This document shows positions 44,296 through 55,499 of a DNA stretch of 64,000 bases, piece by piece (within the stretch, counting starts at the first letter, position 1; every line of letters starts with the position of its first letter). The notes beneath the pieces were generated by a model, which worked only from the letters and a program-made list of their open reading frames with translations, made no database searches and was not told the origin of the DNA. The DNA is from Pseudeuparius sepicola (lineage: Eukaryota > Arthropoda > Insecta > Coleoptera > Anthribidae): positions 5,336,225-5,400,224 of the forward strand of contig OY987308.1 in the NCBI GenBank assembly GCA_963920635.1. The letters are read 5' to 3'. The translations under genes were made by a program, and so were the position numbers.

Positions 44296-46199
44296 AACAC
44301 TGTTGTAATATGAATATTTTTGTATAAACAAGTGCTGTAGAAAATATACCGGTAAGTATAATAAGTTTATTATTGATAAAGCAAATGCTCTCTTAAGAAA
44401 ACGTATAAATTTATAACTCGATAGTAACAAATCTATAAAAAAAACACGTGTATCGTCAGAGACTATTTTCTTGGGCACAACTGAATCCAGCTTTTAAGAA
44501 AAGAAAACACCAACAATACCAGTCTAGCAGTGTACAGGGTGATAACGCAAAATTAGGCCACCTCATAACTTTTTTTATTTTTCAACTTAGAAAAAATATC
44601 AAATACAAAATTTGTAGGACTGCAACCTATCTACTTCATGATGTTTTCAGAAATTATACAGGTCTTCCCGTAAAAGTGATACGACACAAAATTGCATTTT
44701 TTTTTTCAATTTCTAATATCTACAGATTCTGTTCTGGTTCCAACAATAATTGCATATTCGTTGACTGAATTAAATTAAATCAGTAATGTCAAGTGTGCCA
44801 TGGAAAACAATGTAAGTCACAGCACCCGTATAACATATTGGTAGTAATACGTCTCAGTCTCACTGTTACCCATGGTAAAGCGAAATGAAAACATGATAAC
44901 AACACTAATCTGATATATTATTTTTGAATTTTAACTGCACGAAACACCGTTCAACATTATAGGATACAGCCCCTTTTTAATAAAAAACCCGTCACAGTTT
45001 TCTGACAGTTCCTGCAGAAGCTCAATCTCACCGTTAAAAAATTAAACTGAACGGACGGGAACTGTGAAAGTAGTGGAGAAGAATGACCTTGGGTCTTGCC
45101 ATTATGCACACCTAGTGCCATCTATGTGTTGTTTATAGGAGCAGGGATATTTTGAATGTCTCAATTTTACCCATGTCTCACTGTTACCCACGTTCTCCTA
45201 CCTATTATTCTAAAAAGTATAGCCATAGGTATAATCTTCTATACTTCTATATACTGGTAAAATTTTTCAAAGTTGTCCAGACACCTGGTGTTAAGAAAAA
45301 AGTTCGTAAGATTAGAAAATCTCGTCAAAATATGCCGTATTTACGGATACAGCACTCTGTAGCCGTATTTTATCTCTATTTAACTGAGATTCTGCCAAGA
45401 AAAATACTCGGAGGTTGGAGTTATTAGTTTTTATAAAACAGGGTTTGAAAGTTGTTAATAAATATGCCCATCTTGTTTATAGCTTTCTTGACATCACGGG
45501 ATATTATCTGTGGTTGCAGGGATGGCCTCTTTTTTGGGTGAATGGTGAAAAAATAATATAAAGAATATAAAGCGATAAACCCTTGACAATATAAAACTTA
45601 TTTCAGACTTACTCTGGGAAATGGGTACTATATTGTATTCAATATAAAAAGGTAGACAATTTTATTATGGGAAAAACATAAATATGTTCTTCAAAATAGT
45701 TCCAAAATAAATCAAACAATAGCTCCTGTTTTTGGTGGAATTTCCTAAAGTGCCACTCAACCATATACAGGGTGTTTCTAAATTACGGTGCCAATGTAAT
45801 ATGACAGGTGGAAAATGTCATTTTGAACAAAAAGTTTCCTATAAACATGGGTCGGATAAAGTAGGTATAGTAAACAGGTTACAGGGTTATGAAGGTACAG
45901 TTTGAAAAATATATTTTTCACAATAACTTAAATTCTACAGAAGTTATGCAATTTAAACAAAACTTGATGCAGTCCTTTAGTAGCTGAAGTGCGACAATTT
46001 CATTTGAGAACAATTCATTCCCATCGCCCAGAGGCAGAGGGGCGGGGAGCACATTGAGTATTACAACAACTAAAACTGTGTCCTTTGAATTTTTGTTCAA
46101 TGTCGCCAAATTGTGCCATTTGCAAAATTTATTATCCATTCTCGTAAATGAATCCCTGGAATATTTATACTCGATAATGACTATCCCAGTCTGTGCCAA
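44296..46199. other. ZF1 upstream region, no gene recognised
   Basis: 44296-44420 is intron. A CAGGGTG end lies at 44535 and another at 45768. 45420-45560 is weakly similar to 61650-61790 (words like TTCTTGACATCACGGGATAT). The reading frames here carry no recognisable domain. First exons of ZF1 could be hidden in this stretch. Confidence 0.4.
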
Positions 46200-46278
46200 A
46201 TTTTTTTCCAGCTAACTCTCAGTCTACCAATATTGTTGTTGTTAAACAGTTTCGGTGTAATCTAAAACACAGTCTGAT
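46200..46278 (-). pseudogene. ZF2 exon start, remnant
   Basis: After TTCTTTTTCAG (46279-46289) the minus strand reads SDCVLDYTETV and then a stop, matching the first residues of the ZF2 exon (NCDIDYNETD or LDCGINYIETA). No fingers follow. It shows that a third ZF2 copy once stood here. Confidence 0.7.
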
Positions 46279-46399
46279 CTGAAAAAGAAATGCAAATTAG
46301 ATTTTTTCTGCAGCACAATATGTAATGGAAAAAATATAAAATGTGAAATAACACAGGAAACTGTTTGTAATGAATACAATTATTGCGACTTATTAGTCG

Positions 46400-46960
46400 A
46401 ATATAATTAGGTGGCCACTTCTTGTTCTTGAGCACAGTCGCAACCGACTTCAGAAAAGCCCTGGTTGAGAAAACTTGCGTGTAGCACAGACTGCCTAAAG
46501 TGTGGGTGACAGATTTTTTATAACTTTGTTTTGTTTGTGCAAAACCGAAACATTTGTAAAAGTTTGAAGTGAATAAGCGAATCGAGTTATTGGTTCCTTC
46601 TACAGTTTGAAGCCTCAACATGCCTAGAACTTGTATTCGTTTTGGGTTTTCTAAAGGACGAAAATTTAAGAATTAAATGATTAAGACCCAATTCAATTCC
46701 TTAAACTAAAGTACCCTGTAAAATTAAAGGAGCTTTGGTAACAATCGAAACATTATTTAATATTGTTGCAAAGTTTCTTAAATTTTAAAGTCAAAAGATA
46801 CTTTAGTTGTATTGCCGTCTTTCACAACATGCAGTTTTCTGTTCATCTGTTGTTAATATTTTTCTGAAAATTTGACCATAAGAGAAGACACCAGGAATAG
46901 TACTTATTTTAAATGCTAATAATACTTCTGTGTATATGTATTTTGTTACTGCTTTTATTA
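46400..46960 (+). repeat. Triplicated block, copy 1 (left part)
   Basis: Matches 55500-56380 and 63590-64000 in the same orientation. It includes ATGCCTAGAACTTGTATTCG at 46620, opening an 18-codon peptide MPRTCIRFGFSKGRKFKN. In the other two copies about 100 bp separate AGAAC from TTGTATTCG. The block continues after the hAT insertion at 48048-48290. Function unknown. Confidence 0.7.
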
Positions 46961-46968
46961 CTGTTAAA

Positions 46969-48039
46969 TAGTGATGGGTCTACTCCCGGGATTTTTAAAA
47001 ACTCCCATTCCTACCAGCCTGAAACCTCCCATCCGCCATTTTATTTAGCTGTCAATACTCCCGGAGCTTTGTAAAAACTCTTGGGATTTAAAAAAAAACC
47101 CTGGAGTTTTCATGTTTCCCTTTAAATCGATATATGATAAGTATAGTACTTCTACTGCATTTGCATAAATTGCATAAATCAAATAAAGAATAGAATATTA
47201 AAGGTTAGGTTTCAGCACAGACTAACGAAGCTATTTATTCTGTGGTTTCAGCAATGAGCATATTATATGCATATGATATGAGTATTTAATTGTAATGATA
47301 GAAATCAATAACATGGTTATCGGCATGCAACAGTGTTTATTACAATAATCTTTAATGAATCATAATTATTAATGTTCCAAGCTTTCGCCCTTTGATTGAG
47401 GGTTTGGTCAGGGAATTATATTAATAGTTCAATTATTGCAAAAATTATATAAATTTGGTGTATAAATATGGCCGAAAAAGTAGTAGTATGGCGGAAGGAA
47501 TTTGATATATGATTCTACTGAAATGTGAAGATAAAAAAATTGCATAAATATGAAATTCCTTCCGCCATATTACTTCTTTTTCGGCCGTATTGAAACACCA
47601 AATTTATATAATTTTTGGAATAATTGAACTATTAATATAATTTATAATTCCCTGACGAAGCCCTCAATCAAAGGGCGAAAGCTTGGAACATATAATAATT
47701 ATGGTTCAATAAAGATTATTGTATTAAACACTGTTGCTGATAACCCTGTTATTGATTTCCATCATTGAATATCATACACAGCAGTAACCGTTAATTTAAT
47801 TTTAATTAAATAAATAAAACAACTCCAACTGAAAACATTTAAAACAAATGTTTTATTTTTCAAAACCGACATTTGAGAGGTTAAATTCTCAATCAGTTAG
47901 ACAATTGACAGCTTAGTGGCGGGAAATTTAAAATTTAGGAATGTTCCCGGGAGTTTTCGAGTCAATGCCCCCATTGTTGTGAATATTCCCAATTTTTTAA
48001 TTCTCCTGTCCCAGGAATATTCCCAGTGACCCATCTCTA
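46969..48039. mobile_element. hAT element with 8-bp target duplication and paralogous empty site
   Basis: Ends TAGTGATGGGTC and GACCCATCTCTA, with CTGTTAAA repeated at 46961-46968 and 48040-48047. The related block at 56390 reads through without it. Subterminal regions repeat GGGAATATTCC/CCCGGGA words. A 472-bp palindrome (47296-47767) sits inside. No transposase, so it is non-autonomous. Confidence 0.9.
47296..47767. mobile_element. Foldback element nested in the hAT
   Basis: Arms contain CCAAGCTTTCGCCCTTTGAT and inverse, GAAATCAATAACA(T/G)GG at the ends, and centre near 47530 around GGCGGAAGGAATTTGATATA. Length about 472 bp. Confidence 0.8.
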
Positions 48040-48047
48040 CTGTTAAA

Positions 48048-48300
48048 CAAACATATACTTACCCAATTATTAAAACAAAATTTAGAAATGTATCTAATTA
48101 TAATTCAAATAAAAGTGTTGAAATTTATGAGAAAGAGACACTAAAGCCAAAGTGCCGAAAAGTTTGTCAAAAAGGCGTCACTATTAGCCCCTCATACACC
48201 CTTTCGACCGTCCCACTGCAGGGTTGCCATATGTTTGCACAGGGCTCGTGAATTTGAGAAGGTGGTGACACAGTTCATAATAAATTTACTAAATAAAAAA
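48048..48300 (+). repeat. Triplicated block, copy 1 (right part)
   Basis: Continues the similarity to 56395-56620 after the hAT insertion (CCAATTATTAAAACAAA, then GCCATATGTTTGCACAGGGCT). Ends near 48290. Confidence 0.65.
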
Positions 48301-49549
48301 AACTAATGCCTATACAATTATCAAATATTTCTATTTATTTACAGAATACAAAAAAATATGATGGAATAAATACAGAAGTTTTATTCTAGGATACAGAAAT
48401 ACAGGGTGTTTAATTTCTCGTAAATTTTATTGTTTAATTTTTTATTTTTTCAACCATCAAAGATATTCAAACGAAATTTGGTATACAGCATGCAATGATC
48501 AAGTAGTGTCACAAAATGTGATAATACCAAGATCCCCATTTGGGTATTATATTATTATATTTAGCCAGTAGCGTAGATATGAGTATACACTAAATTTGTT
48601 TTATCAAGAAAAATACAAATATGACCCTGTACAGAATTTTCTTATGCACTCGAATAACTTTTTTTATTCTAAGCAAAAACTTACTTTTGAATTTTTTTTG
48701 TACCTGCCACAGTTTCATGGCAAATTTTATTTTCCAGACATAACTTCTTTTTGAAATGCGCGAAGAAACAGTTATTTATGTACCAAGGCACTGAAGTTAG
48801 ACTTTTTATGACTCATGTAGAATTTAGTTAGATGATTAAGTCTTAATCATCTCTTGATGATAGCGAAACGCGCAAAAAACAAAGTAGTGGAGTTAAGCAA
48901 AAGAAGTATCATTATTATTATTATTAATATAAAACTCATTAGCTAATATATTTGCTGGAGTACCTATGCAATTACCATTACTGACTTGATTCATACACAC
49001 TAACAAAAATTATTACAACCACAAATAAATTATTTGCTATGGTAGGTAAGCAACTGACTTGAGCTGCTTCAATTACAGCAACAAAACCTACATAACCACA
49101 ATCAAATTATTTGCTATAGTAGTTAAGCAACTCACTTGTGGTTAGTGAGCTGACTCACTTGCCTTAATACAAGAGTCAAATTATAACCGCATAGTGAATT
49201 TCAACAAATCTGCGGGCTTAATGCAATTGAGTTGTCTTCAGCAAAGCGTGCTTTGCTGCGGTAGCAAAGTAACTCACTCGGCGCCTATTTAATGCAGATA
49301 TTTTGCTGCGGTAATTGAGTTCATACTAACCGTAGCAAAGTAATTCTTTCAGTGGCTACAAAGTAAGGCGCCTATGAGGGAGCGGAACACAAAAAATAAT
49401 GTTCATAAATAAAATCATCTCAAAACTAAAAACTCCTTATTATTATCTTTTTATGATAGAAGTGAGAACAATCATAAAAGATTTGTGACCTAATTAAACC
49501 CGAATATTAAACCCATATAAACCTACTGGGTTGGCTTTTTTGTGGCTCC
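48301..49549. other. Intergenic, nothing coding
   Basis: A CAGGGTG end at 48402 with no partner located, an ATT repeat near 48910, and a region (49000-49370) with recurring words close to TAAGCAACTCACTTG and GCTGCGGTAGCAAAGTAA. No gene. Confidence 0.4.
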
Positions 49550-50226
49550 GGTTATAATGAATGATGTTATGAAGTAGAGCTTAGTGACGTCATTAAACTT
49601 TGATAATGAAAACTGGTATTAACCCAAGTCGGGAGGTGAGTTATTGCTCCCTCTCTTTTCACTGCCAAAATTCGAGGCATTTGGCCACTGTCTCTAATAA
49701 CCTAAAAAAATTTCATTTTCATTTCAAAATAACTTGTAAATTTTTATCCCGTCGAAGAGTTTATTTTAATAAATTAAAAGTATACCATTATAATAATGGT
49801 ATCTGAATAGAACTACCAGATATTGTCACGGGGAGTCTTCTACTCAACGGTAAAGTAATTATTAAAAATTAGAATAATATTAATGAGAAATATCTAATAA
49901 GAATATGTTTTTTGTAGATTGTAGTGCAGCCAGTCAGTAGGTACGTAAAAGCAATTGAATTTGTCAAAGCATCCCTCTCAAATAGTAGATGTCAACATGA
50001 TAGTCGAAGATATCTCGACATTCTTGGAACAACCCAAAGGGTCCGAATTAAGAAATATATCATCATTATTAGTGATGATACCCGTACAAGTGGTTCTGTA
50101 CAATCTGACGCAAATAACATCAATAAGAATTTAAATTACATGTTGTTCTCTCGTGTTAATACCTAATAGTTTTAACCCCTCTTCTTTGGCCTTGTCATTA
50201 ATAAACTTTCAAAATATCTATCTTAA
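49550..50226. repeat. ZF2 3'-flank duplication, copy 2 (partner about 20568-21170)
   Basis: Same orientation and content as the first copy, including GCAATTGAATTTGTCAAA and TCTCAAATAGTAGATGTCAA. Downstream flank of the ZF2 gene. No independent gene is recognised. Confidence 0.75.
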
Positions 50227-50442
50227 TCATTTGAAACAAGAGGTATAGCAGCAGAATAACCGCAGATGAAACCAGGTGTATTCACGCAATAAAAGCAATT
50301 GGAGCCGTCTAATAACCAAAGGCACAACCACGGTAATTACCAGTCCATCACGGTTATGAATTGCATCAAAATGCCGTATTAAATTCCCTTTCCGAGTTGA
50401 GGTAAACAAGCACTTTGTACAGCTGTATTTGGGAATATTTGA
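50227..50442 (-). pseudogene. In-frame ninth finger beyond the ZF2 stop
   Basis: Immediately after the TAG at 50443-50445 the same frame continues with SNIPKYSCTKCLFTSTRKGN, a complete C2H2 finger with HFDAIH, then about 40 further residues to a TGA. In the 21 kb copy the TAG is preserved in the same context but this finger is gone. The stop therefore arose before the duplication, and this finger is a leftover (or is reached by readthrough). Confidence 0.65.
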
Positions 50443-51685
50443 CTAATCAGCATGGATACTTGCAACATGACGATTTAAATTCCCTTTGTGAGTTGAGGTA
50501 TATGAGCACTTTGAACAAGTATATTTGCGAGCACGTGACTTATCATGGATTGCATCAAAATGACTCTTTAAACTTCCTTTCCAAGTTGAGGTAAACGAGC
50601 ATTTTGTACAGAGATATTTGCAAGCATGTGACTTATCATGGATTGCATCAAAATGACTCTTTAAGTCCCCTTTCTCAGTTGAGGTATATGAGCATTTTGT
50701 ACAGGTGTATGTGCGAGCATGGGTTGCGTCAAAATGGCGTTTTAAAGTCCCTTTATGAGTTGAGGTATATGAGCACTTTGTACACAGATATTTGCGAGCA
50801 TGCGACTTATCATGGATTGCATCAAAATGACTCTTTAAATTACCTTTTTGAGTTGAGGTATATGAGCACTTTGTACAGGTATATTTGCGAGCATGGGACT
50901 TATTACCATGGATTGCATCAAAATGACGTTTTAAACTTCCTTTCCAAGTTGTGGTAAATGAGCACTTTGTACAACTGTGCTTGGGAGCATGCATTAGACT
51001 CAGTTTTGAACTCTCAGGGTCATGGCTATTACTTTGGTCATGTTGCACCTCATGGCTCTTCAAGTTGGCCTTTCTCAATGTAGTAAAGGGGCACTTTGAG
51101 CAGTTATATTCGAGATTAGATAACTTATCAGTACACAATGTTTTAAGATTCTCTCGTAGATCCGACTTTGAATTAAATGTATCAAATGTGCTACTTGCCT
51201 TACGGTCGGGGCTAGCTGGTTCATGTTGCTTCTCGCTTGGCTTCAACCTGCTCTTTTTTAATACGCTAAACAAATGCTTCTTGGTATCATACTGCTCGGT
51301 GAAGTTGTCGTCTGCCTTATCCCGTTTCTGAAATGACGATTTCTTACCATGGCCACTTATTGTGTAATGGTTCCACAAGCTCCTCTGTGCAGTAGAATTA
51401 AATGAGCACTTTATGCAATTAAATTTGGGAATAGGCTTGTTCAATGGGGTATTATCAATCTCTTTATCATTATCGCGACTCTCGGGTTTGCATGTTTCCT
51501 GCACAAAGTGCTCATATACTCCTGCAAAGCTAATTTTATTCAATGTAGCATCACTAGAGGTGTTGCTTAAGGCTGTAGCACTTGTATCTTGGCAAAACTG
51601 GTTGATTTCAAGCTGACTGTCAGTTTCATCATAGTGCAAAGGTGACTGTTTAGCAGTTTCGATGTAATTGATACCGCAGTCTAAT
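50443..51685 (-). CDS. ZF2 C2H2 zinc-finger protein, last exon (8 fingers)
   Basis: The exon starts after TTTCTTTTCCAG (51686 onward) with one base finishing a split codon, then LDCGINYIETAKQSPLHYDE. About 413 residues. An acidic, Ser/Thr-rich N-terminal part is followed by a first finger (FNCIKCSFNSTAQRSLWNHY), a charged linker and seven more fingers of a uniform type (YTCTKCSYTSTQKGNLKSHF with DAIH). Linkers of the DKSHARK type join them. The finger helices vary mainly at the expected DNA-contact positions (QKGN, HKGT, EKGD, WKGS). Upstream exons are not identified. It is the only unbroken ZF2 copy; a ninth finger lies beyond the stop. Probably a nuclear DNA-binding protein; target unknown. 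Confidence 0.87.
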
Positions 51686-51735
51686 CTGGAAAAGAAAGGT
51701 AAATTAGAGCTTTTCTATAGCACAAGATGCTATTT

Positions 51736-51768
51736 CAGGGACCCTTTACTTATTTTAAAGGGTCCCTG
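51736..51768. mobile_element. 33-bp hAT-like mini-insertion
   Basis: CAGGGACCCTTTA and its exact inverse flank a 7-base centre, between direct repeats TGCTATTT at 51728-51735 and 51769-51776. The 22 kb paralogue reads GATGCTATTTCTTGTGCTC with neither insert nor second TGCTATTT. The CAGGG termini and 8-bp duplication fit hAT. Confidence 0.8.
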
Positions 51769-51776
51769 TGCTATTT

Positions 51777-53260
51777 CATGTGCTCTTCACCACAGCACAT
51801 TTACTAAATATTACAAAAACTTATTTACAAATACTGCTATAAAGTAGGTCCACTAATACATATAATATAATATACAGTTACCAATTATTACTTTTCAGAT
51901 AAACTAAATAATATAAGGCACAGAAAAAACATACTAATTTAATTGATTGGTTTTATTTCTACGGCATGAAACATATACTCGCATTTAAATGATAAATATA
52001 CTATAGTGAAATACAAGAAGAATATTTACATAATTAACGGAAAACTATAATCATAGACAGTGAAGGTTCTGACAATTGAGTTAGCATTTACACTTGATAA
52101 TGAACAACAAATGTTGGACACGTCCCTAGTAACATACCTACTAATTTTAGGTAAAATTTTTCTATTCCGCAAGGGAAATGTGTGTTGAATCATGACTTTT
52201 TATCAGAGTTTTTAATGGATTAATAGTGCAACAAAGTTACCAGTTTTTATAGTATTCATTTTTATTTACACCAAATTGATTATTTCGATAAACTATTTTA
52301 GCGGCTGACCACCGTTGTTTTCTATGTTTTCACCGATGATTCTTTTTTGCATAGGACACTTGCTTTATTTATTCTATTTAATTACACTTTGCACTATTTT
52401 ATTTATTTTCTTAATTAATTATACTCTGGGAATTGTTTTCGGCTTTCTGTCACTTCATAATAATTTCTCGATTTAGCGAAGGGATGAGGGATACCGAGGT
52501 TGGGGTATAACCTAAATGAGATGAAATTTGACAGTTATTGTCTTTGGATTCTGACAGTTTTATAACCTAATAACTTTTTTATAATTTTCAAACATACAAA
52601 CTGCTTGAAAAAGAGATTTCTCGTGCTCCCTCCTCCGTAAGTACACTTCACGCATTTGCCAGCACGCCTGAAAGCGTCAAGTCAATTGTTCAGGGTGTCT
52701 TGATAGTTTGGTTGCTAGGTACAAAAAGTCTGCCTAGCAACCCTTACGCAGCAAAGGGCTTTAAAACCAGAATATATATACGTAATTAAAAAATTAATAT
52801 CAATATTTTCCATCTGCTAGACAGTCCTTTAGGAGCATAAATTCTCTTTTTTTGTAGCTTTACTTCGCACTTTTTGTTTGAACTGTCATCACAATTAGGA
52901 TCTAAAAGCAAAAAATGTCAAGGCATAACCCCTTCAAATGATTCAAACTGAAATGGTAGCTGTTTTACTGGTGCGACTTGGACTTGGAGGTAAGAAAACC
53001 CACCAGTGGTGCCATCTAGCATCGAGATGTTGGTAAGAGACCCGAAATACACTATTATTAAGAGTATCGTAAACGCCAACAAATCTTTTATTATGTTCTG
53101 CCGTTTTATTATGTAGTTATCATTTATTAATGTGACACACTAAAAAAGAAATAAACGGATTGACAAATTTTGAGTTTTTAAAATAATTTATTTTAAAAAA
53201 TGAGAGATCATAATATCTAGAAAAGACGATGAAATATTTTATATTATATTTTGTTCAAAT
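51777..53260. other. Intergenic upstream of ZF2
   Basis: 51840-51930 matches 23456-23520 (the ZF2 upstream flank on the other side of the 22.4 kb insertion). The remainder is A/T-rich without recognisable genes, apart from the ZF1 scrap at 52828-52895. Confidence 0.45.
52828..52895 (-). pseudogene. ZF1 exon start, remnant
   Basis: Minus strand reads DPNCDDSSNKKCEVKLQKKR then IYAPK, closely matching the beginning of the 42-44 kb ZF1 exon. No fingers follow. Confidence 0.7.
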
Positions 53261-54200
53261 TTGCTCTAAGGGGGTTTTTGATGATACTATAATTGAATCT
53301 AATATCAAAATTTACTTAAAAATATTACTAATACTGTTTTTTAAGTCAACCTCAATTTTCCAGTGGGGTCAATGAGCAATATAAAAGTTGTTTGTGTAAA
53401 AATAATTACATTTTGCGTATGAACTTCCTCTCAAATTTGAAATTAATCCGTTATTTTTTCCTGAGGTATGATGGTATACTCATGAAACGTGAAACATATT
53501 GAATAGTATTCAATGAAAATGTAGCAATTTATACCATAAAAAATCATAAAAAATGTTTCTTCTAAGTGTTTCCAAAATTCATATTAGCTTACATTTTTGG
53601 TGGAATCTTCTGAAAGTCGATTCTGTTATATTCTAGTATTATCTAATCCCTCTGAAATGAAAAAGAATTAGAATATATGGAATAAAATAACATTTGAACT
53701 AACTTACCTGCAATTTTAGTTTTTTTTTACACTGAACAAATAAAAAAGCCTACAACTGAAGGTGGTTATAATATAACTAAAGAGAAAATTAAATATATCT
53801 TTATTGATAACTAGGTATAGAAGAACATGTAATTAATTGATGTAAGTTTTAGATTTAAGTAAATAAACATAAGGTATGAGGTACATTTGCTTACAACTTT
53901 TAGCAACTTTTTCAAACATTGCTGCTTTGGAGTAGCAAAAGACCAAAAAATAACTAATAGCTTTAGTCACAGCCTGTCCAATCTCACCGTCAACAATCAG
54001 GTTTGGTCCAACAACAATCTTATTAATATTGTATGGAACTTTTATTGTTATTGGTCCAGTTTACACAGTTGGCATCAAGATTTGACAGCCGCTGTGCCTC
54101 TTTGTATCAAATCACTCAAAGGTTATATGTAATATTCGAATAAATTCAAATGTAATAATTATAATTGTTAGGTATGGCCCATACCTATGGGGTCATTATG
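53261..54200. repeat. Duplicated block, copy 1 (partner about 61860-62327 and 63361-63580)
   Basis: Same orientation as the partner. Shared features on the minus strand include a donor-like GCAG|GTAAGT at about 53708 (partner CCAG|GTGAGT at about 62161), an acceptor-like TTTCAG|AGGGATTA at about 53650 (partner 62101) and an AATAAAGATATATTT word (53800, 62245). Coding is not conserved between copies. Confidence 0.6.
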
Positions 54201-55260
54201 TAGAGATGGGCAACGGAAACTTTCCAAATTGGGTTGGAAACTTTCCGGGAAGAAACTTTGAAGGTTTAGGAAACTTTCCTTGACAGTTTCGGAAACATTC
54301 CTGGGAAACTTTCTCGGAAAGTTTTCCGGGAATTTATGTAGAAATTTTAAATTTGCCGCCATAAATGCCTGGCCAACATTCATGACATAACCTAAAAAAT
54401 ACAAAAAAGAACAAAGAAGAATCATGAACAACTGTGTGCTTGTGCTATATACCACAGATAAAATATATTTTATTATATTCTATATACTTTTTGACTGAAA
54501 TTTAATGTTTAAATTTATTATATTCTTTCATATTTGGTTTTATCTTTTTTATCTTTTTTTATTTATCTATGTTTTATCAGTTCTCTATTTTATTATGTTT
54601 ACTTTTGTACAGGGTGACACAATTAAGATCTTACGAGCGATTATCTGGGTAATTTTTAAGATACATTGGCTGTTCAAACACTAAACTTGAGTTGTTTTTC
54701 CCAAGAAATTGAATGCCGCCAAGAAAAAAAAACAGTTTAATTTCAAACAAAAATGTTATGGCCAAATTACCATTTTTTAAAATTAAGATGGCGATTTTGT
54801 TGCAATTTTTCATCAGACTAGTAAAGTGAATAAAAAAATCTGCACAACACGGTTATCACTCTCGGTTTAGCGGAAGCAATGTTCTTTTTGCCCCAGCTAA
54901 ATCTGCAAAAAAAATTTAACAAAAAAACGTCACTTCCTACGTTTTTTGCTGTAGGTAGTAATTAAATAATAATGATACTAATAATTTAAAATCTGAAAGT
55001 GGAATTTTGAAGTTTGATCATGAAATACCAATTATACAAAGCATAACTTTTACATTTTGTGATATTTATACTTTTTCTGCAATATATTTAACAAATTTCA
55101 CTCAAAATATGACATATTTGGTATTTTTGGAAAGCTCCAAGTGTGACTAATTAAACTAAACACTAAAAAAAAAGAAGACTGGAAACTTTCCGAAAGTTTC
55201 GGAAATTTTTGTTGGAAACTTTCCGGGAATTTTCGTAAAGTGGAAACTTTCCCATCTCTA
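54201..55260. mobile_element. hAT-like MITE with GGAAACTTTCC subterminal repeats
   Basis: Ends TAGAGATGGGC and CCCATCTCTA. Six or more GGAAACTTTCC-like words follow the left end and about four precede the right end, resembling transposase-binding arrays. The expected 8-bp duplication is not visible, so the element may be rearranged. A CAGGGTG terminus at 54610 shows a further insertion inside. No transposase. Confidence 0.7.
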
Positions 55261-55499
55261 TTAAAAAGTAAGGGATATACTTTAAAGCCTTATGCAATTT
55301 TAAGAAATCAAGCTAGTAGCAAAAATAAAAATGGAATCTAGTTGTTTCAATCATTGGATTTTACTGTAATTATGGAAAACAAAAGAGTTGTCATGTCAAC
55401 TGCTGATAAAAGTGTCAAACATAATCATCGCAATTTCGAGAATTGTCTTCAAAATAAAACTCACGTAGCGACTTAAACTATAATAAATGGGTTTGAGAG

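Noticed and set aside
46262..46621. 119-codon minus-strand frame
   Set aside because: Lies across the remnant ZF2 acceptor and the triplicated block; no domain and not conserved in the other copies.
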